DNA from: Mycobacterium paraseoulense
GTDB taxonomy: Bacteria; Actinomycetota; Actinomycetes; Mycobacteriales; Mycobacteriaceae
Direction of reading: 5' to 3'
Assembly (NCBI RefSeq): GCF_010731655.1
Contig: NZ_AP022619.1
Location: 1,364,001-1,428,000, forward strand
DNA: 64,000 nt
Shown piece after piece: positions 1-8,445 of this stretch (position 1 is the stretch's first letter; every line of letters starts with the position of its first letter). A program made the position numbers and the translations under genes. A model generated the notes under the pieces. That model worked only from the letters and a program-made list of their open reading frames with translations, did no database searches and was not told where the DNA came from.

Positions 1-399
1 GTCGGGCCCGCCCGCGCGCGGCTCCAGGACCGCTTCGACGGTCAGGCCCAGGGCCTGGGCCAGCGCGTCGGACACCCCCGGCGCGGCCGAGTCGGCGTTG
101 GTGTGCGCGGTGAACAGCGAGCGCCCGGTCCGGATCAAGCGGTGCACCAGCGCGCCCTTGGGGGTGCTGGCCGCCACCGTGTCGACCCCGCGCAGCAGCA
201 GCGGGTGATGGGCCAGCAGCAGGCCACCCTCGGGAACCTCGTCGACGACCGCGGGCGTCGGGTCGACCGCCACGGTCACCGCCTCGATCGTGTCGTCGGG
301 GTCGCCGCACACCAGGCCCACCGAGTCCCACGACTCGGCCAGCCGCGGCGGGTAGGCCTCGTCCAGCACGCCGATGACGTCGGCCAGCCGCACGCTCAC
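1..399 (-). CDS. Nif3-like metal-binding protein (GTP cyclohydrolase I type 2 homologue), 3' truncated by window edge
   Basis: Reading leftwards from a GTG that overlaps the cobC stop by 4 nt gives 133 codons that run off the window without a stop. The N-terminus ([18 protein letters not shown]) and the motifs [11 protein letters not shown] and LFTAHTNAD are the conserved Nif3/YbgI signatures; their histidines and aspartates bind a dinuclear metal site. The biochemical role of the family is unsettled (GTP cyclohydrolase-like or a metallochaperone). It is translationally coupled to cobC, as in the Rv2230c-Rv2231c pair of M. tuberculosis. The C-terminal half lies outside the window. Confidence 0.93.
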   Translation of the reverse strand, partial: MSVRLADVIGVLDEAYPPRLAESWDSVGLVCGDPDDTIEAVTVAVDPTPAVVDEVPEGGLLLAHHPLLLRGVDTVAASTPKGALVHRLIRTGRSLFTAHTNADSAAPGVSDALAQALGLTVEAVLEPRAGGPD

Positions 400-1424
400 C
401 GGTGCACCTCCGAAATCGCCTCGACCAGCAGCGGCCACTCCCGGCGCACCGCGGCCCGCAGGTAGCGCCCGTCCAAGCCGACGAACGTATCACAGCGACG
501 GATGGCAATCCCCCTGTCCCGCAAGCTCTTTCGTATCGCAACCGCGTCGGGCATGCGAAACAGCACGAATGGCGCCCGGCCGTCGACCACCTCGGCGCCC
601 GCCGATGTCAGCCCGGCCACCATCTCGGCGCGCACCTGCGCCAACCGCACCGCACCGGCCGCCGCCTCGGCGACGGCCTGCGGGCCGCAGCATGCCGCGA
701 TGGCCGTCAGTTGCAGCGTCCCCACCGGCCAGTGGGCGCGCCGGGCCGTCAACCGGGCCAACACCTCCGGCGAGCCCAGGGCGTAGCCGACCCGCAGGCC
801 GGCCAGCGCCCACGTCTTGGTCAGGCTGCGCAGCACGAGCACGTCGGGCAGCGAGTCCGCGGCCAGCGACTCGGATTCGCCGGGAATGGAATCCGCGAAC
901 GCCTCGTCGACCACCAGGATCCGCCCGGGCCGGCGCAGGGCGAGCACCTGCTCGCGGGTGTGCAACACCGACGTGGGGTTGGTCGGGTTGCCCACCACCA
1001 CGAGGTCGGCGTCGTCGGGCACGGTGACTCCCGCCAAGCCGAAGGGCGGCTCGAGCACGACGTGGTGCACGGGCACGCCGGCGGCGCTCAGCGCGTCGGC
1101 CGGTTCGGTGAACGACGGCGCGACGACGGCCGCCCGCGCCGGACGCAGGTTGGGCAACAACGCGAACCCCTCCGCCGCGCCGGCCAGCGGCAGCACCTCG
1201 TCGCGGGCGCGGCGGTGCCGCTCGGCGACCGCGTCCTGCGCCGAGCCCACGTCGTGGGCGCTCGGGTAGCGCGCCAGATCGGTCAGCCGCGCGGCCAGCC
1301 GCCGCATCAGCCACTCGGTCGGTTGGCCGTGACGGACGTTGACGGCGAAATCCAGCATCCCGGGCGCGACGGCCTGATCACCGTGATAGCGCGCCGCAGG
1401 CGGGGTCAGGTTCAGACTCGCCAT
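396..1424 (-). CDS. cobC: CobC-like PLP-dependent aminotransferase/decarboxylase (Rv2231c type)
   Basis: This 342-aa fold-type I PLP enzyme belongs to the HisC/CobC class and is thought to provide the aminopropanol arm of cobalamin (L-threonine-phosphate decarboxylase), with histidinol-phosphate aminotransferase as an alternative. Visible motifs are the substrate-loop GNPTNPT, the Asp in [10 protein letters not shown] that contacts the pyridine nitrogen, the Schiff-base lysine in [17 protein letters not shown], and the C-terminal Arg-rich carboxylate-binding segment ([12 protein letters not shown]). The ATG start lies 81 nt from the divergent ptkA start. The downstream Nif3-like gene overlaps it by 4 nt. 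cobD lies about 2 kb away on the same strand, which supports a cobalamin role. Confidence 0.9.
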   Translation of the reverse strand: MASLNLTPPAARYHGDQAVAPGMLDFAVNVRHGQPTEWLMRRLAARLTDLARYPSAHDVGSAQDAVAERHRRARDEVLPLAGAAEGFALLPNLRPARAAVVAPSFTEPADALSAAGVPVHHVVLEPPFGLAGVTVPDDADLVVVGNPTNPTSVLHTREQVLALRRPGRILVVDEAFADSIPGESESLAADSLPDVLVLRSLTKTWALAGLRVGYALGSPEVLARLTARRAHWPVGTLQLTAIAACCGPQAVAEAAAGAVRLAQVRAEMVAGLTSAGAEVVDGRAPFVLFRMPDAVAIRKSLRDRGIAIRRCDTFVGLDGRYLRAAVRREWPLLVEAISEVHR

Positions 1425-1505
1425 CCGAGAAACACTAGTGGGCGGCTTGGCCGTGTGGCAGCGACACCGTCACAGCCGGTCCGGACCATCGAGGACAATG
1501 GTGAG

Positions 1506-2219
1506 GTGACAGGCACAACGTCGGCGGATCGGCCGGCTTCCCCCCGCGAAGCGTCGTCGTCGCCCGCTGCGGCGCAGCTGGTGATCTTCGACCTCGACGG
1601 CACGCTCACCGACTCCGCGGAGGGGATCGTGGCCAGCTTCCTGCACGCGCTCGACCAGGTCGGCGTCGCGGTGCCCGACGGCGACCTGGTGGCGCAGATC
1701 GTCGGCCCGCCGATGGACGACACCTTCCGCACCATGCTGGGCGAGGACGCCGAGCGGGCGATCGCCGCCTTCCGCGCCGAATACGGCAGCCGGGGCTGGG
1801 CGATGAACACCCTGTTCGACGGCATCGAGCCCCTGCTGGCCGACCTGGAGGCCGCCGGTGTCCGGCTGGCCGTGGCCACCTCGAAGCTGGAACCGACGGC
1901 CCGGCGCATCCTCGCCCACTTCGGGCTCGATCGGCATTTCGAGGTGATCGCCGGGGCGAGCCCCGACGGCTCGCGCAAGACCAAGGTCGAGGTGCTCGCC
2001 CACGCGCTCGAGCAGCTGCGGCCGCTGCCCGGGCGGGTGCTCATGGTCGGCGACCGCAGCCACGACGTGCACGGTGCGGCCGCCCACGGCATCGACACCG
2101 TGGTGGTGGGCTGGGGTTACGGTCGCGACGACTTCCCTGACGGGGCGACGGCGGCCGGGTCCACCGTGGTGACGCACGCCGCGACCGTCGACGAACTGCG
2201 GGGGGTGCTCGGTGTCTGA
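1506..2219 (+). CDS. ptkA: HAD-superfamily protein, PtkA-type protein tyrosine kinase
   Basis: The 237-aa product has HAD motif I (VIFDLDGTLTDS), motif II Thr/Ser (VATSKLEP), the motif III lysine (SRKTK) and motif IV (MVGDRSHDVHGA), so it looks like a phosphoglycolate-phosphatase-type HAD. In M. tuberculosis the orthologue Rv2232 (PtkA) is reported to autophosphorylate on tyrosine and to phosphorylate the adjacent PtpA. The GTG start leaves about 24 residues before motif I, much shorter than the roughly 80-residue disordered N-terminus of the M. tuberculosis protein. An in-frame GTG at 1455 would add 17 residues. The stop lies 8 nt inside ptpA, so the two are co-translated. Confidence 0.88.
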   Translation: MTGTTSADRPASPREASSSPAAAQLVIFDLDGTLTDSAEGIVASFLHALDQVGVAVPDGDLVAQIVGPPMDDTFRTMLGEDAERAIAAFRAEYGSRGWAMNTLFDGIEPLLADLEAAGVRLAVATSKLEPTARRILAHFGLDRHFEVIAGASPDGSRKTKVEVLAHALEQLRPLPGRVLMVGDRSHDVHGAAAHGIDTVVVGWGYGRDDFPDGATAAGSTVVTHAATVDELRGVLGV

Positions 2220-2703
2220 GCCGCTGCACGTCACGTTCGTCTGCACGGGGAACATCTGCCGGTCGGTGATGGCCGAGAAGATGTTCGCCGACCAGCTGCG
2301 CCGCCGCGGCCTGGCCGACGCGGTGCGGGTGACCAGCGCGGGCACCGGCAACTGGCACGTCGGCGAATGCGCCGACGACCGGGCGGCCGACGTCCTGCGC
2401 GCCCACGGCTACTCCACCGACCACCGCGCCGCCCAGGTCGACGCCGGCCATCTCGCGGCCGACCTGGTGGTGGCCCTGGGCCGCAACCATCTTCGGATGT
2501 TGCGCGAGCTGGGCGTCGACGAGGAGCGGGTGCGGATGTTGCGGTCCTTCGATCCGCGTTCGGGCGCGCACGCCCTCGACGTCGAGGATCCCTACTACGG
2601 CGACGCGCAGGACTTCGAGGACGTCTTCACCGTCATCGAGGCGTCGTTGCCCGGCCTGCACGCGTGGGTCGACGACCGACTCGACCGGAACGGATCGCCA
2701 TGA
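2212..2703 (+). CDS. ptpA: Low-molecular-weight protein tyrosine phosphatase PtpA
   Basis: The 163-aa protein is the length of M. tuberculosis PtpA. The P-loop CTGNICRS places the nucleophile at Cys11 and the phosphate-binding Arg at residue 17. The general acid Asp126 sits in DPYYG, and Tyr128/Tyr129, the reported PtkA phosphorylation sites, are both present. In pathogenic mycobacteria PtpA is secreted into the macrophage and blocks phagosome acidification; no signal peptide is visible, as expected. Translation starts at a GTG inside the end of ptkA, and the stop overlaps the SURF1 start by 4 nt, making a tight three-gene operon. Confidence 0.96.
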   Translation: MSEPLHVTFVCTGNICRSVMAEKMFADQLRRRGLADAVRVTSAGTGNWHVGECADDRAADVLRAHGYSTDHRAAQVDAGHLAADLVVALGRNHLRMLRELGVDEERVRMLRSFDPRSGAHALDVEDPYYGDAQDFEDVFTVIEASLPGLHAWVDDRLDRNGSP

Positions 2704-3563
2704 CGCCCGGGCCGTTGCATCGGCTGGCGTTCCTGCTGCGGCCGGGCTGGATAGCGCTGGCGTTGGTGGTCATCGCCTTCACGTACCTGTGCTTCACGGT
2801 GCTCGCGCCCTGGCAGCTGGGCAAGCACAACCGGACGTCGCGGGAGAACCGGCAGATCGAGTATTCCCTCAACACCGACCCCGTCCCGCTCAAAACGCTG
2901 CTGCCGCAGCAGGATTCGTCGGCCCCGAACGCCCAGTGGCGCCGCGTGACGGCCACCGGGCACTATCTGCCCGACGTCCAGGTGCTGGCCCGGTTGCGGG
3001 TCATCGAGGGCAAACCGGCGTTCGAGGTGTTGGCGCCCTTCGTCGTCGACGACGGGCCGACCGTCCTGGTCGACCGGGGCTACGTGCGGCCCGAACAGGG
3101 CTCGCACGTCCCGCCGATCCCTCGTCCGCCCCAGCACACGGTCACCGTCACCGCGCGGCTGCGCGATTCCGAACCCGTGGCCCCGGGCAGGGAACCCCTC
3201 GCCGAGGACGGTGTGCAGCAGGTGTACTCGATCAACACCGGACAGGTCGCGGCGCTCACCAAGGTGCCCCTGGCCGGGTCGTATCTGCAGTTGACCGAGG
3301 ACCAGCCGGGCGGGCTGGGCGTCATCGGGGTGCCGCACCTGGACGCCGGGCCGTTCCTGTCCTACGGCATCCAGTGGATTTCCTTCGGCATCGTCGCCCC
3401 GCTCGGATTGGGTTACTTCGCGTACTCCGAGCTCCGCGCCCGTCGCCGGGAAAAGCAGCAGCAGCAAACCGCGACCGGCGCGGCCACGGCGGCCCCGGAC
3501 GCCCCGCCGGCGCCACCGACCGTGGAGGCCAAACTCGCCGACCGCTACGGCCGCCGCCGATAG
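2700..3563 (+). CDS. SURF1-family cytochrome oxidase assembly protein
   Basis: This 287-aa membrane protein has the SURF1 layout: an N-terminal membrane segment (about residues 11-35) ending in the family motif APWQLGKHNR, a soluble periplasmic region with the conserved VLVDRGYVR, and a second membrane segment near residues 215-240 (SYGIQWISFGIVAPLGLGYF). A charged, proline-rich cytoplasmic tail follows. SURF1 helps insert heme into the aa3-type cytochrome c oxidase. The ATG overlaps the ptpA stop (ATGA). Its 3' end overlaps the convergent cobD by 19 nt. It corresponds to Rv2235. Confidence 0.93.
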   Translation: MTPGPLHRLAFLLRPGWIALALVVIAFTYLCFTVLAPWQLGKHNRTSRENRQIEYSLNTDPVPLKTLLPQQDSSAPNAQWRRVTATGHYLPDVQVLARLRVIEGKPAFEVLAPFVVDDGPTVLVDRGYVRPEQGSHVPPIPRPPQHTVTVTARLRDSEPVAPGREPLAEDGVQQVYSINTGQVAALTKVPLAGSYLQLTEDQPGGLGVIGVPHLDAGPFLSYGIQWISFGIVAPLGLGYFAYSELRARRREKQQQQTATGAATAAPDAPPAPPTVEAKLADRYGRRR

Positions 3564-4489
3564 CTCAACAAACCCGCCAGCAGCGCCGCGCCCGCCTGCA
3601 CCATGCGCGACAGCGCCACCGCGCGACGGAGGTCGGCCACGGTCGGCTCGTGGCCGTCGCCCAGTGTGGGCCGAATCTGCAGCTCGTGGCGGTATTGGGT
3701 GGGACCGCCGAGCCGCACCCCCAGCGCCCCGGCGAAGGCCGCCTCGACGACACCGGCGTTGGGACTGGGGTGACGGGCGGCGTCACGGCGCCAGGCCCGC
3801 ACCGCGCCCGATGGTGACCCGCTGACGAAGGGGGCGCACACCACCACCAGCGCCGCCGTCACCCGCGCGGCCACATAGTTGGCCGCGTCATCCAATCTCG
3901 CTGCGGCCCAACCGAATCGGGCATAGCGCGCCGACCGATAACCGATCATCGAGTCCAACGTGTTGATGCCGCGGTACGCCAGCACCCCCGGCGCCCCGCC
4001 CACGGCCGCGCATAGCAGCGGCGCCACCTCGGCGTCGGACGTGTTTTCCGCGACCGATTCCAGCGACGCGCGCGTCAACCCGGCGCCGTCCAGCCAGGCC
4101 GGGTCGCGCCCGCACAGCGCCGGCAGCAGCCGCCGCGCGGCCTCGACGTCGCCGCGCTCCAGCAGTTCCGACATGGCCAGGCCGGTCCGGGCCAACGAGG
4201 TTCCGCCAACCGAGACCCAGGTGGCGGCGGCGGTGGCGGCGATCGAGGCGGGCGGGCCGCCGCGCCCGGCGGCCCGTTGCAGCGCGGCGCCGAGCAGGCC
4301 CACCGCCCCGACCAGCACGACGACGTGCACCGCCCCCGCGGCCCGGCTGTCGCGGTAGGTCGCCCGCTCCAACGAGGCGGCGGCGCGGCCGAACACCGCG
4401 ACCGGATGGCCCCACGCCGGGTCGCCCAGCGCGACGTCGGCCAGGTAGCCGGCCAGCACGCCGGCGAGCCTGGTCCGCGTCGCAACCAT
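3545..4489 (-). CDS. cobD: CobD/CbiB adenosylcobinamide-phosphate synthase
   Basis: This 314-aa integral membrane protein has CbiB-family blocks: the N-terminal [22 protein letters not shown], and the central [21 protein letters not shown] and [14 protein letters not shown], with further hydrophobic helices around them. The enzyme attaches (R)-1-amino-2-propanol phosphate to adenosylcobyric acid in the late steps of vitamin B12 synthesis. The C-terminal [23 protein letters not shown] motif is intact. The gene is transcribed alone, against SURF1. Together with cobC it suggests late cobalamin synthesis is retained. Confidence 0.95.
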   Translation of the reverse strand: MVATRTRLAGVLAGYLADVALGDPAWGHPVAVFGRAAASLERATYRDSRAAGAVHVVVLVGAVGLLGAALQRAAGRGGPPASIAATAAATWVSVGGTSLARTGLAMSELLERGDVEAARRLLPALCGRDPAWLDGAGLTRASLESVAENTSDAEVAPLLCAAVGGAPGVLAYRGINTLDSMIGYRSARYARFGWAAARLDDAANYVAARVTAALVVVCAPFVSGSPSGAVRAWRRDAARHPSPNAGVVEAAFAGALGVRLGGPTQYRHELQIRPTLGDGHEPTVADLRRAVALSRMVQAGAALLAGLLSYRRRP

Positions 4490-4524
4490 CCCGGCAGCGT
4501 CTCACACGTGGTTCACTCGAGGAC

Positions 4525-5355
4525 ATGGCGTCGTCGGCGATGAAGCGGCCCGCGACCCGGGTCGCCGACCTGCTCAACCCGGCGGCGCTGTTGTTGCCGG
4601 CCGCGAACGTGATCATGCAGTTGTCCTTGCCCGGCGTCGGCTACGGCGTGCTGGAGAGCCCGGTGGACAGCGGCAACGTCTACAAGCATCCGTTCAAACG
4701 GGCCCGCACCACCGGCACGTACCTGGCGGTCGCCACCATCGGGACCGAGTCCGACCGCGCGTTGATCCGCGCCGCCGTGGACACCGCGCACCGGCAGGTC
4801 CGTTCCACGCCGTCAAGCCCGGTGTCCTACAACGCCTTCGACCCCAAGCTGCAGCTCTGGGTGGCGGCGTGCCTGTACCGCTATTTCGTCGACCAGCACG
4901 AGGTCCTCCACGGCCCGCTCGACGAGGCGTCCGCCGACGCCGTCTATCTCGACGCCAGGCGGCTGGCCACCACGCTGCAGGTGCCCGAATCGATGTGGCC
5001 GCCGGACCGGGCGGCGTTCGGCGAGTACTGGAAGCGCTCGCTCGACGAGCTGCGCATCGACCCGCCGGTGCGAGCGCATCTGCGCGGTGTGGCGTCGCTG
5101 GCGTTTTTGCCGTGGCCGTTGCGGGTCCTCGCCGGCCGGTTCAACCTGTTCGCGACGACGGGATTCCTGGCTCCGGAGTTTCGCGCGTTGATGCAGTTCG
5201 ACTGGTCGCCGGGCCAGCGGCGCCGCTTCGAGTGGCTGCTGTCGGCGCTGCGGCTGGCCGACCTCTTCCTGCCGCACGGGATCTGGCTCCTCGGTTACCA
5301 GGTCTACCTGTGGGACATGCGATTTCGCGCGCGACGCGGTTGGCGGATCGTCTAG
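4525..5355 (+). CDS. DUF2236 / MpaB-type oxygenase-like protein (Rv2237 type)
   Basis: The 276-aa product matches the DUF2236 family, which includes the rubber oxygenase Lcp and MpaB heme-dependent oxygenases. The N-terminal segment contains the typical hydrophobic [22 protein letters not shown], followed by [20 protein letters not shown]. The later [19 protein letters not shown] carries the kind of His/Arg-rich helix seen near the heme in this family. The substrate is unknown and oxygenase activity is inferred only. The gene is divergent from cobD (35-nt gap) and its end overlaps the convergent epoxide hydrolase by 4 nt. Confidence 0.85.
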   Translation: MASSAMKRPATRVADLLNPAALLLPAANVIMQLSLPGVGYGVLESPVDSGNVYKHPFKRARTTGTYLAVATIGTESDRALIRAAVDTAHRQVRSTPSSPVSYNAFDPKLQLWVAACLYRYFVDQHEVLHGPLDEASADAVYLDARRLATTLQVPESMWPPDRAAFGEYWKRSLDELRIDPPVRAHLRGVASLAFLPWPLRVLAGRFNLFATTGFLAPEFRALMQFDWSPGQRRRFEWLLSALRLADLFLPHGIWLLGYQVYLWDMRFRARRGWRIV

Positions 5356-6488
5356 GCCCGCACGGTCGCGAAGAACGCGCGGACGTCCTCGACGAACAGC
5401 TCGGGTTGCTCGAACGCGGCGAAGTGCCCGCCGCGCTCCATCCTTGTCCAGTGCGTGATGTTGTAGACCGGCTCGCACCAGCTCCTCGGCGCCTTGAGCA
5501 GCTCACCCGGGAAAGCCGCCACCCCCGTGGGCAATTCGACCCGGTCCAGCTGCCCCCACACCCTGAAGCTCTCCCAGTAAAGGCGGGCCGAGGACGCGCC
5601 GGTGTCGGTGACCCAATAGACCATCACGTTGTCCAGCAGCTCGTCGCGGGTGAACACGTTTTCGGGGTGGCCGTCGCAATCGGCCCACGCCCAGAACTTC
5701 TCGACGATCCACGCCAGCTGCCCCACCGGCGAATCGGCCAGCCCGTAGCCCAGCGTCTGGGGCCGGGTGGACTGCTGCTTGGAATAGCCGGTGCCCCACT
5801 TGCGGTGCTCGGCCAGCGCGGCCATCGCCCGCTGCTCCTCCTCGGTCGGGTTCTTCAGGGACTCCGGCGTGGGCCGCCCGATCGGCATGTTCAGGTGGAT
5901 CCCCGCGCAGTGGCCGCCGTTCCGGCCGATCTGCGTGGTCACCGCTGCGCCCCAGTCGCCGCCCTGGGCGCCGTAGCGGTCGTAGCCCAGGCGCAGCATC
6001 AGCGTCTCCCAGGCCGCGGCGATCCTCTCGACGCCCCAGCCCGTGCGGGTGGGTTTGCCCGAGAATCCATACCCCGGCAGCGACGGGCAGATCACGTGGA
6101 AGGCGTCCTCGGCGCGCCCGGATGCCGGGTTCGTCAGCGGCTCGATCACCTTGTGGAACTCCACGATCGAGCCGGGCCAGCCGTGGGTGATCAGCAGGGG
6201 GAAGGCGTCGTCGTGCGGCGAGCGCCGGTGGATGAAATGAATGTCGAGCCCGTCGATCTCGGTGATGAACTGGTCGAAGCGGTTGAGCGCGGCCTCGCGT
6301 GAGCGCCAGTCGTAGTCGTTGGCCCAATAGCCGGCCAGCTCGCGGGTATAGGCCAGCGGCATGCCCTGGCTCCAGTCGTCCACGCATTCGGCATCCGGCC
6401 AGCGGGTACGGGCGAGCCGCGAGCGCAGGTCATCCAGGACCCCGTCGGGCACGTCGATGCGAAAAGGTTCCACCGGTTGCGCGTTCAC
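5352..6488 (-). CDS. Epoxide hydrolase, EHN-domain alpha/beta hydrolase
   Basis: The 378-aa protein begins with an EHN domain (about residues 8-110, with TRWPDAE and YWANDYDWR), followed by an alpha/beta-hydrolase core. The oxyanion motif is ITHGWPGS, the nucleophile Asp lies in [14 protein letters not shown], and the catalytic His lies in [15 protein letters not shown] near the C-terminus. Such enzymes add water to epoxides, giving diols. The GTG start has no strong Shine-Dalgarno sequence. The gene is convergent with the DUF2236 gene and adjacent to tRNA-Val. The physiological epoxide cannot be deduced. Confidence 0.92.
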   Translation of the reverse strand: MNAQPVEPFRIDVPDGVLDDLRSRLARTRWPDAECVDDWSQGMPLAYTRELAGYWANDYDWRSREAALNRFDQFITEIDGLDIHFIHRRSPHDDAFPLLITHGWPGSIVEFHKVIEPLTNPASGRAEDAFHVICPSLPGYGFSGKPTRTGWGVERIAAAWETLMLRLGYDRYGAQGGDWGAAVTTQIGRNGGHCAGIHLNMPIGRPTPESLKNPTEEEQRAMAALAEHRKWGTGYSKQQSTRPQTLGYGLADSPVGQLAWIVEKFWAWADCDGHPENVFTRDELLDNVMVYWVTDTGASSARLYWESFRVWGQLDRVELPTGVAAFPGELLKAPRSWCEPVYNITHWTRMERGGHFAAFEQPELFVEDVRAFFATVRA

Positions 6489-6568
6489 TGCGCGAGCGTA
6501 ACGCCAGGGCGAAAATCGGGGCCGAAAGACGCCATGGCGTTACGGTCGTGAAGCCCAAGGTGAATGAG

Positions 6569-6640
6569 TGGGCGCGGACGGTATCGAACCGCCGACCGCT
6601 GGTGTGTAAAACCAGAGCTCTACCACTGAGCTACGCGCCC
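6569..6640 (-). tRNA. tRNA-Val(UAC)
   Basis: The reverse complement folds as a 72-nt cloverleaf: acceptor arms GGGCGCG/CGCGCCC, D stem GCTC/GAGC, anticodon stem CTGGT/ACCAG around the loop TTTACAC, and T stem GGCGG/CCGTC around TTCGATA. Loop positions 34-36 read TAC, giving a UAC anticodon for valine codons GUA/GUG. The CCA end is not encoded. M. tuberculosis carries a tRNA-Val at the matching place. No integrase or attachment-site duplication was seen beside it. Confidence 0.96.
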
Positions 6641-6689
6641 CATGCCCGCCGGGCAGGCTACACGCACCAAGCCCGAGTACCCAAAAGTG

Positions 6690-7151
6690 TCAGCCGCGCA
6701 AAGCCGCCAGCGCGTCGGTCCACAGCCGCTGGTTGCGGGATTCGCCGGGCTGTTTCATCTCGGCGAACCGGATGACGCCGGACGTATCGATGACGAAGGT
6801 GCCGCGGTTGGGGTAGCCGGCCTCGGCGTTGAACACGCCGTAGGCCAGGCTGACCTCGCCGTGCGGCCAGAAATCCGACAGCACCGGGAAGGTGAACCCG
6901 CTCTCCAGCGACCAGATCCGGTGGGTGGGCGGTGGCCCCACCGAGATGGCCAGCGCCGCGCTGTGGTCGTTCTCGAAGTCGGGCAGGTGATCGCGCAGCT
7001 GATCCAGCTCGCCCTGGCAGATGCCGGTGAAGGCCAGCGGGAAGAACACCAGGAGGACGTTCTTGGCGCCGCGGTAGGCGCTCAGCGTGACTCGCTGTTG
7101 ATTCTGGTCGCGCAGGGTGAAGTCCGGGGCGGTGGCGCCGACGGGCAGCAT
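6690..7151 (-). CDS. ahpE: One-cysteine peroxiredoxin AhpE
   Basis: The 153-aa product equals M. tuberculosis AhpE (Rv2238c) in length. The peroxidatic Cys45 lies in PLAFTGICQGELD, and the family's Thr and Arg positions (FTG, and the later RGTFVID) are present. There is no resolving cysteine, so this is a 1-Cys enzyme reduced by mycothiol/mycoredoxin-type donors. It removes peroxides and peroxynitrite in the cytoplasm. The ATG at 7151 overlaps the upstream stop by 1 nt (TGATG) and gives exactly the 153-aa form; a TTG one codon earlier is less likely. Confidence 0.96.
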   Translation of the reverse strand: MLPVGATAPDFTLRDQNQQRVTLSAYRGAKNVLLVFFPLAFTGICQGELDQLRDHLPDFENDHSAALAISVGPPPTHRIWSLESGFTFPVLSDFWPHGEVSLAYGVFNAEAGYPNRGTFVIDTSGVIRFAEMKQPGESRNQRLWTDALAALRG

Positions 7152-7573
7152 CAACGCTTCCCGGTTCGGGATTTCGGCTGCACCAGCCGGCTGGCGCTCC
7201 AGTCACCCAGGTTGACCGACGAGGTCGGCATCAGACCGGCGGTGGGCGCCGCCTCGGCGATCTCGGCGGGCAGCACGTGACCCGGCTTGCCGGTCTTGGG
7301 CGTCAACACCCAGATCACGCCGTCCTCGGCCAGCGGGCCGATCGCGTCCATCAGGGTGTCCACCAGGTCGCCGTCGCCGTCGCGCCACCACAGCAGCACG
7401 ACATCGACCACCTCGTCGGTGTCCTCGTCGAGCAAGTCACCGCCGCACGCTTCCTCGACGTCAGCGCGGATCTCGTCGTCGGTGTCCTCGTCCCAGCCCC
7501 ATTCCTGGACAACTTGGTCTCGTTGGATGCCCAGTTTGCGGGCGTAGCCCGGGGCGTGATCCGCCGCGACCAC
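7151..7573 (-). CDS. DUF3052 family protein (Rv2239c type)
   Basis: The 140-aa acidic soluble protein has the DUF3052 core: PGYARKLGIQRDQVVQEWGW, an Asp/Glu-rich segment, VVLLWWRDGDGDLVDTLMDA and the C-terminal LPTSSVNL-like block (MPTSSVNLGDW). Its function is unknown; in actinobacteria it often neighbours ahpE/peroxiredoxin genes, as here. I chose the GTG at 7573 because a full Shine-Dalgarno AAGGAGG lies 7 nt before it. Longer frames starting at ATG 7606 or GTG 7660 are possible but lack such a site. It is coupled to ahpE by a 1-nt overlap. Confidence 0.88.
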   Translation of the reverse strand: MVAADHAPGYARKLGIQRDQVVQEWGWDEDTDDEIRADVEEACGGDLLDEDTDEVVDVVLLWWRDGDGDLVDTLMDAIGPLAEDGVIWVLTPKTGKPGHVLPAEIAEAAPTAGLMPTSSVNLGDWSASRLVQPKSRTGKR

Positions 7574-7580
7574 CGTGGAG

Positions 7581-7587
7581 CCTCCTT
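7581..7587 (-). promoter_or_regulatory. Start-deciding ribosome binding site for the DUF3052 gene
   Basis: On the minus strand the sequence AAGGAGG is a perfect anti-16S match and lies 7 nt before a GTG in frame. It sits inside the longer reading frame, so it argues that translation begins at residue 30 of that frame rather than at its first start codon. Confidence 0.65.
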
Positions 7588-7679
7588 GCATCTGTTCGCA
7601 AGCCATCTGCGCGCTCTGCGATTGGGGATTATCGTCGCACAGCCGCAACCCGGTCGTCACTCGTGCCTCACGAGGCGCC

Positions 7680-8261
7680 TCAGAAGGACGCCAGGCAGAG
7701 TTTCAGCGCCTTGGTCTTGGCGTCGTTGAGCCGGTCCACCCGCCGGTTGAATTCCCCCGTCGGCGCATGGGTGCCGATGGCGTTGGCCACCCCGCGCGCG
7801 GCGTCGATATAGGTGTTGAACGCGTCCTTCAGCTGCTGGGACAGCGCATCGTTGAAGCTGTTGCTCACGGTGTCGGCGCTGTTGTTCAGCGCGTCGATGG
7901 CCGGTCCCTCCGTGGGGCCGGTGCCGCGACCCGCGTTGAACGCGCCGACGAAGATGTTCACCTTGTCGATCGCGTCCTTGCTGGACGTGGCCAGCGTGTC
8001 GCATGAGGTGCGCACGGCCCTGGTGGTCAGCGACTGCTGACGCTGGGACTCGCGCACCCGCGACGTCGCCGACGATGCCGACACCGACGCGGACACCGAC
8101 TGGCGGTAGGCCGGGGCCACCTGGGTGTCGGGCGTGGCCGTGCCGTTGGTCACGGTGGTACACCCCACGATCCCCATCAGCGTCGCCGCGATACATCCGA
8201 GCGCCAGAGCGCCTCGCCTGGGGAAGATCCCCGCAGGGACGGCACGCCATCCGATGAGCAC
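7680..8261 (-). CDS. Putative lipoprotein (Rv2240c type)
   Basis: From the GTG at 8261 the 193-aa product has a basic N-terminus ([14 protein letters not shown]), a hydrophobic helix and a lipobox ending in LMGIVGCTT, with Cys near residue 31 as lipidation site. The mature part is Ser/Thr/Ala-rich and then helical, with two further cysteines (RTSCDTL and the near-terminal LKLCLASF) that could pair outside the membrane. No enzymatic motif is seen. The start is uncertain: a Shine-Dalgarno AGGAG is only 2-3 nt from this GTG, and the frame stays open upstream. It is divergent from aceE. Confidence 0.75.
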   Translation of the reverse strand: MLIGWRAVPAGIFPRRGALALGCIAATLMGIVGCTTVTNGTATPDTQVAPAYRQSVSASVSASSATSRVRESQRQQSLTTRAVRTSCDTLATSSKDAIDKVNIFVGAFNAGRGTGPTEGPAIDALNNSADTVSNSFNDALSQQLKDAFNTYIDAARGVANAIGTHAPTGEFNRRVDRLNDAKTKALKLCLASF

Positions 8262-8445
8262 GGCTCCTGACGTTACCGGGTGCCTTTGCCGAAAGTCCCG
8301 CCACGCACGACTTCGTGTCCGCCGGGCGAACGCGCATCGGCTAGCAGGCGTCGGCTGGCCCCGCGAAACGCCGGTGCGGCACGATAGAGGGAGACGGTGC
8401 GCAGCACCCGAGGGCACAACCCCCGCCAACTACAGGAGCAGTGCG

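Noticed and set aside
402..1505. Extension of ptkA upstream to position 402
   Set aside because: The extension would run antisense through cobC; its composition is shadow-like and HAD motif I is close to the GTG at 1506.
6569..6690. tRNA-Val as a possible integration site
   Set aside because: No integrase, no duplicated tRNA end and no foreign genes follow; the neighbours match the usual mycobacterial order.
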